A stretch of 64,000 nt of DNA. Source: CAZMLC01 sp964567125 (lineage in GTDB: Bacteria > Verrucomicrobiota > Kiritimatiellia > RFP12 > UBA1067). Positions within the stretch are counted from its first letter, which is position 1; each line of letters begins with the position of its first letter. A program made the translations under genes and the position numbers. The stretch is from NCBI GenBank assembly GCA_964567125.1, contig CAZMLC010000004.1, positions 1-64,000 of the forward strand. The letters run 5' to 3'. The notes below the pieces were generated by a model. It had not been told where the DNA came from. It did no database searches and worked only from the letters and a program-made list of their open reading frames with translations. This document shows, piece by piece, positions 60,553 through 64,000 of this stretch.

Positions 60553-62658
60553 CTATTTCCGAGCTGCTGCTTTCATCCGGGTTGAGTAGAGATCGTATCC
60601 GACGGTCCGCAGCGCAGCAATGGTCTCTGGATACGGGGTGTCACAGCAATCGACAAATCCGACCTGGAAATTCTCGCCATCGAAGCGGCCTGTGGTGGCC
60701 TGGTCGCCGAATTGATGCCAATGCACACCCACGACGTTCGGATGCTGCAGCGCCGAAGTTACATACTGCACATAGACGCGTGCGCGTTCGTTCTGATCCT
60801 TAGTCTCAATCAGGCCAGGATGGAAAAGCCCGCGATCGAGCGCGCCGAAATGGAACTCGCCGATGATCACCGGCTTATCGATTCCTGCCGGCAAGGTGAA
60901 GTCCGCGAGCGTCTTGGCATAGATGTTGTAGCTGATCAAGTCACAGTGCTTGGCACCTGCAACCACGGCCCATTCAGGTCCGCGCCCTGCAAAGCGGCAA
61001 CCCATGTAGAGCTTGTTGGGCGCCAGTTTCTTGAACTCCTCGTTGATGTTCTTGAAGTAGGATTCCGCAATAATCCGCGTAAAGGCCGTGAGATCCTGCG
61101 TTGCACCTTTGCCCGGACGTTTCTTGAGTGCCAGCATATCTTCCCAGCTGGCATACGTTTCACCCCAGACCGCGTTGAGTTTGTCGATGGTCACATACTG
61201 TTTGCGCAGGCGGCTGATGAACTCGATCTTGGCGGCCTGATCAGCTGGTGATTCCAGCGTCCAGGTTGCAAGATCCGTCGGTCCACCCCAGCTGAGTTCG
61301 TTGTCGACGAAGAATCCAAAGCACCAGGGATCTTCCATTTCGCGCTGATGGATTTTCATCTGCCGTACGACCTCCTGACGGAAAGAGGCATCAAAGGGAT
61401 CGCGGAAGGGCCACCAGCCATCGTGGCTGCCTTCAATGCGTTTGGATTTCAATTCGAAACGGTTGATGTAGGGGGTCTTGTCCATGAAGCAGATCTTCTT
61501 GTCCGAGCTGTTGGCAATGGTGTTCATACCCCAGCTGCGCAGACGCGTGTGCGCACGTTCCGCAAATTGCGCATACCAGTTTTCACCATACTTGCGGTAC
61601 GCATTGGCGGATGAGAAATCATAGGTCTTGAGGATGTTGCGCTTCTCGTAATAGGGCTTGAGCAGTTCGTCGTGCGTCGTGTAAAAGAGGGCGAACGGCG
61701 AATCTTCCTTGGGCAGATTCTCGAAATAAAATGCGCGATTGTCGAGCGGCGTGATTGCGGTGGACGGCGTCACGCGCACAGGGCCGTGTGACCACCAGAG
61801 GCAACCTTCAGGATCAACGAACCACCAGGTGTTGCCAATTTTCTGAACGCGAAAATGCCCCGTGGCTTTTTGTTTGGGACCAGCCGCCCAACCGCCGAAG
61901 GCATTCCAGCCCTGCGGACCGGGATGCGCCGCAAGATCCGCGGTTTCCTTCTGCGCATTGGCTTTCAGTTCCGCGTCGCTGTGTACTTTCCCCGGCCACT
62001 CCTTGTGCTTGAATTGTCCGTACTGGTCAATGAAGGGGAAGAACTGCTCCTTGGTCATCTGCATCCACGGTTCAATCTTTCGGGGTTCTCCCTTTTGCGC
62101 GACGATGCGCGTGATCGCCCACGTCCAGTCGAGTTTAGGTTGCTTGAGGTAGATCGAGATGCTCGTAACCTGCTTCGGGTCGAGCGCGGCGACCAGTCCG
62201 ACGCTGCTCATGGGCGTGCGGCGCATACCCGTGAGCAACGGCGTGATGGCTGCAAGATTCGCGTTGGGCGGCGGCAGTTCAAAGGTGTAGGGTGCGATCG
62301 CCTTGCCCTTGGTCGACTGGCGGTCAATGAAGACGCCGTGCTGCTTCGCGATATCCGCGTCAGGATTGGAAAGGCAGATCGTCAACGGTAGCGCCGCATC
62401 GCTGATGCGGTTGCCGAAGTACACAACAAGCCGCGTATAGTTCGAGAGGTCCCATTGGCCGCGAAGGGTGATGCCTGGATATCCCGTGTTGCCCTTGGTC
62501 CTCACCTCGAGTGCGGCGTTGTTCATCGAGAAGGCATCGCAGTTGTATTTGTGAATCGCGGACAGCGGCGTTGAAGACGCATCAAACAGCACGCATTCAT
62601 CAGCCTGCAGCTGCATCATCGCAAGCGCGGCAATGAGTATCACGGGTATTCGTTTCAT
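60553..62658 (-). CDS. Exported beta-agarase/GH50-like glycoside hydrolase
   Basis: 701 residues. Signal peptide MKRIPVILIAALAMMQLQA, a beta-sandwich of about 180 residues resembling a carbohydrate-binding module (LSNYTRLVVYFGNRISDAAL), then a TIM barrel. The barrel opens with FRVQKIGNTWWFVDPEGCLW and continues with LRSWGMNTIANSSD. Likely catalytic acids are Glu in FFVDNELSWGG and Glu in VIIGEFHFGALDRGLFHPGL, as in GH50 agarases and related enzymes of planctomycetes and kiritimatiellae. The chain ends with WHQFGDQATTGRFDGENFQV. The substrate may be an agar-like or other galactan; it cannot be fixed from sequence. Confidence 0.8.
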   Translation of the reverse strand: MKRIPVILIAALAMMQLQADECVLFDASSTPLSAIHKYNCDAFSMNNAALEVRTKGNTGYPGITLRGQWDLSNYTRLVVYFGNRISDAALPLTICLSNPDADIAKQHGVFIDRQSTKGKAIAPYTFELPPPNANLAAITPLLTGMRRTPMSSVGLVAALDPKQVTSISIYLKQPKLDWTWAITRIVAQKGEPRKIEPWMQMTKEQFFPFIDQYGQFKHKEWPGKVHSDAELKANAQKETADLAAHPGPQGWNAFGGWAAGPKQKATGHFRVQKIGNTWWFVDPEGCLWWSHGPVRVTPSTAITPLDNRAFYFENLPKEDSPFALFYTTHDELLKPYYEKRNILKTYDFSSANAYRKYGENWYAQFAERAHTRLRSWGMNTIANSSDKKICFMDKTPYINRFELKSKRIEGSHDGWWPFRDPFDASFRQEVVRQMKIHQREMEDPWCFGFFVDNELSWGGPTDLATWTLESPADQAAKIEFISRLRKQYVTIDKLNAVWGETYASWEDMLALKKRPGKGATQDLTAFTRIIAESYFKNINEEFKKLAPNKLYMGCRFAGRGPEWAVVAGAKHCDLISYNIYAKTLADFTLPAGIDKPVIIGEFHFGALDRGLFHPGLIETKDQNERARVYVQYVTSALQHPNVVGVHWHQFGDQATTGRFDGENFQVGFVDCCDTPYPETIAALRTVGYDLYSTRMKAAARK

Positions 62659-62689
62659 AGTTTTTCTCTCGTGTTGTTAGGGTAAATCA

Positions 62690-64000
62690 TCAGGGCTGAA
62701 TCAGGTTTTCCGTCGATGTCGAACAGGTGACGATCAGTTCGCATGTACCATTCGGCAAGTCACGGCGAACCACGCGGCGTGGATCAAACGTGACTCCGCG
62801 AACTAAGGCTTCGCGGCAGAGTATCTTTTGGTGCTTAATCGTCGTCGTGGCCGAAGCGACAACGCGCAATGTGCGCAGCCGTCCCTGTTCGATCCGCGCG
62901 GAGAGTTTCAGCCCATGCCACGCCGGCAATTGAAAGGCGTAATCCTGCCATGCCACGGGGACGCCCATGGCGAGACGCAGTTCATCATTGAAGTTGCAGA
63001 GCAGTATCTGATTCAGCGCGAAGACGCAGTTGCCTGAGGCGGTTGCGAACCAGGGGCACTTGACGACCTTTTCCTCATTGATCTCGAAAAGTTCCCCGAA
63101 AAGTCCCAGCGTGTTCGCCGCCTCGGTCATCAGTCGGATCGGTTCTTCATTGTCCTCAAGCAAGGTCGTGGCAATGGCCATTTTTGACGCATACCAAGGG
63201 CAGATCGCATTGCCGACCGGGTACATGTTGCCATATTTGCGGCCTTCGCGGATAAAACGGTACGCCGTGTTTTTCTGAATGGTGTTGGCGCCATCAAAGA
63301 TCGGATAGGGGGTCAATCCCGCTAGCGTGGCCACGCTCATCTCCGCACACCCGGGGTAGGGTTCATAAAACCCATCTTTGACGGGCAGTGATGCACAGAG
63401 CTTTTCCGCGACGGTTTCAAAGTCGCGGCGTTCCTCGTCGTCGCAACCAAGTGTGGCAGCCGCGCGGGCTGCCGCGCGCAGCGTATAAATTGCGCCGCAC
63501 GTGGTTTGGAATGTCCGTTCGCGCGCAGGGCCGAGGCGTTCAAGGTCCGTGCACTTGCCGATGTACATGCTGCCGTCGGGATTTTCATAGACCCAGTGCG
63601 AACGGAAATAGCGTGCGCATTCAAGGATCACAGGATAGCCGACATCGCGCAGATAGGCACGGTTGCTCGTGAAAAGATAGTGCGACCATGAGGCCAGCGC
63701 AATGTTCGACATGTGGAAGATATGATCGTTCCAGAAACCGGGCGGTGCACCTTCTACACCATCTTCGAGCGACTCCCAGACATATTTTGCGCCGAATTTC
63801 CCTTTTGCGCCGTAGTGGGCCACGCGGTATGTGGCTTTGGGCAGCGTAGCTTTGCGGAAATCCGGCATGCGCTGCGCGATAGCCGCATGCCCCGACGTGA
63901 TCAATCCTTGATGGCAGAAGACCTCATCCCAGCCGAAGAAACGTCCGTGCCAATGCGAAGGGAAGATTCCGACCGGGAAGGACCAGCGCGTTGCATTCGC
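62690..64000 (-). CDS. Six-hairpin glycosidase (GH65-like), 5' end outside window
   Basis: 437 residues visible; the frame stays open to the window edge, so the N-terminal part is missing. The segment reads WSFPVGIFPSHWHGRFFGWD, then GAKYVWESLEDGVEGAPPGF and FHMSNIALASWSHYLFTSNR, matching the (alpha/alpha)6 barrel of GH65-like and related glycosidases, including the conserved WExxxDGxE and helices lined with aromatic residues. A short beta domain with Arg-rich strands closes the chain (VRGVTFDPRRVVRRDLPNG). It is 31 bases upstream of the GH50-like gene on the same strand. Whether it is a hydrolase or phosphorylase is unclear. Confidence 0.8.
   Translation of the reverse strand, partial: ANATRWSFPVGIFPSHWHGRFFGWDEVFCHQGLITSGHAAIAQRMPDFRKATLPKATYRVAHYGAKGKFGAKYVWESLEDGVEGAPPGFWNDHIFHMSNIALASWSHYLFTSNRAYLRDVGYPVILECARYFRSHWVYENPDGSMYIGKCTDLERLGPARERTFQTTCGAIYTLRAAARAAATLGCDDEERRDFETVAEKLCASLPVKDGFYEPYPGCAEMSVATLAGLTPYPIFDGANTIQKNTAYRFIREGRKYGNMYPVGNAICPWYASKMAIATTLLEDNEEPIRLMTEAANTLGLFGELFEINEEKVVKCPWFATASGNCVFALNQILLCNFNDELRLAMGVPVAWQDYAFQLPAWHGLKLSARIEQGRLRTLRVVASATTTIKHQKILCREALVRGVTFDPRRVVRRDLPNGTCELIVTCSTSTENLIQP

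Overview
The window is about 55% G+C and almost fully coding, apart from two 100-base runs of N. It fits a Gram-negative, fermentative or anaerobic member of the PVC group, most likely Kiritimatiellota/Verrucomicrobiota; this is an inference from gene content, with no 16S present. The pointers are BamA, Skp and LpxD (an LPS outer membrane), V-type rather than F-type ATPase genes with a DUF2764 protein, a MurC-MurB fusion, a divergent FtsZ, a very large secreted beta-strand-repeat protein, and many exported glycosidases. TGA is an ordinary stop codon in most genes here.

Layout. 1-4.5 kb: 3' part of a giant secreted protein with three L-type-lectin-like modules. 4.6-7.4 kb: ModF-like double ABC ATPase, an iron-sulfur aldo/keto reductase and tRNA-Ser(TGA). 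7.4-13.6 kb: a Lys-rich/acidic protein, an NtrB/NtrC-type two-component system, an exported protein built of DnaJ-like CxxCxGxG knuckles coupled to a Hanks-type kinase, and DUF192. 13.6-18.1 kb: serine hydrolase, ilvC with a hairpin-rich leader, rpmE, prfA. 18.1-26.1 kb (minus strand): bamA-skp-lpxD-paaK-lipoprotein-ligA. 26.3-31.6 kb: sugar isomerase-like protein, a 1320-residue glycosidase and tRNA-Ser(GCT). 31.7-34.7 kb (minus): two receiver-kinase proteins and a FixJ-type regulator. 34.9-40.7 kb: an orphan structured region ending in a terminator, then infA, a lipoprotein, an aroK-aroB fusion, grpE, dnaJ and rsmE. 40.7-46.7 kb: radical SAM protein, hexokinase, V-ATPase subunits E, DUF2764 and A (interrupted by an assembly gap), and a coiled-coil protein. 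46.7-54.3 kb (minus): division and cell-wall cluster sppA-murCB-ddl-ftsQ-ftsA-ftsZ. 54.4-64 kb: a small exported protein with an in-frame TGA, then a carbohydrate locus (GH92, galactonate-dehydratase-like enzyme, MFS transporter, SDR, GH50-like enzyme, GH65-like enzyme).

The most notable signal is at 54466-55023. The reading frame of a secreted protein is interrupted by one TGA directly after Cys-Pro-Ser, so decoding as selenocysteine would give a CxxU motif. It then continues for 42 coding-like codons to a TAA followed by a strong intrinsic terminator. Twelve bases after the TGA begins a 9-bp hairpin with a GGU apical loop, close in place and loop to a bacterial SECIS. A nonsense mutation or base error remains possible. 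Second is an FtsZ whose T7-loop catalytic Asp is replaced by Arg.
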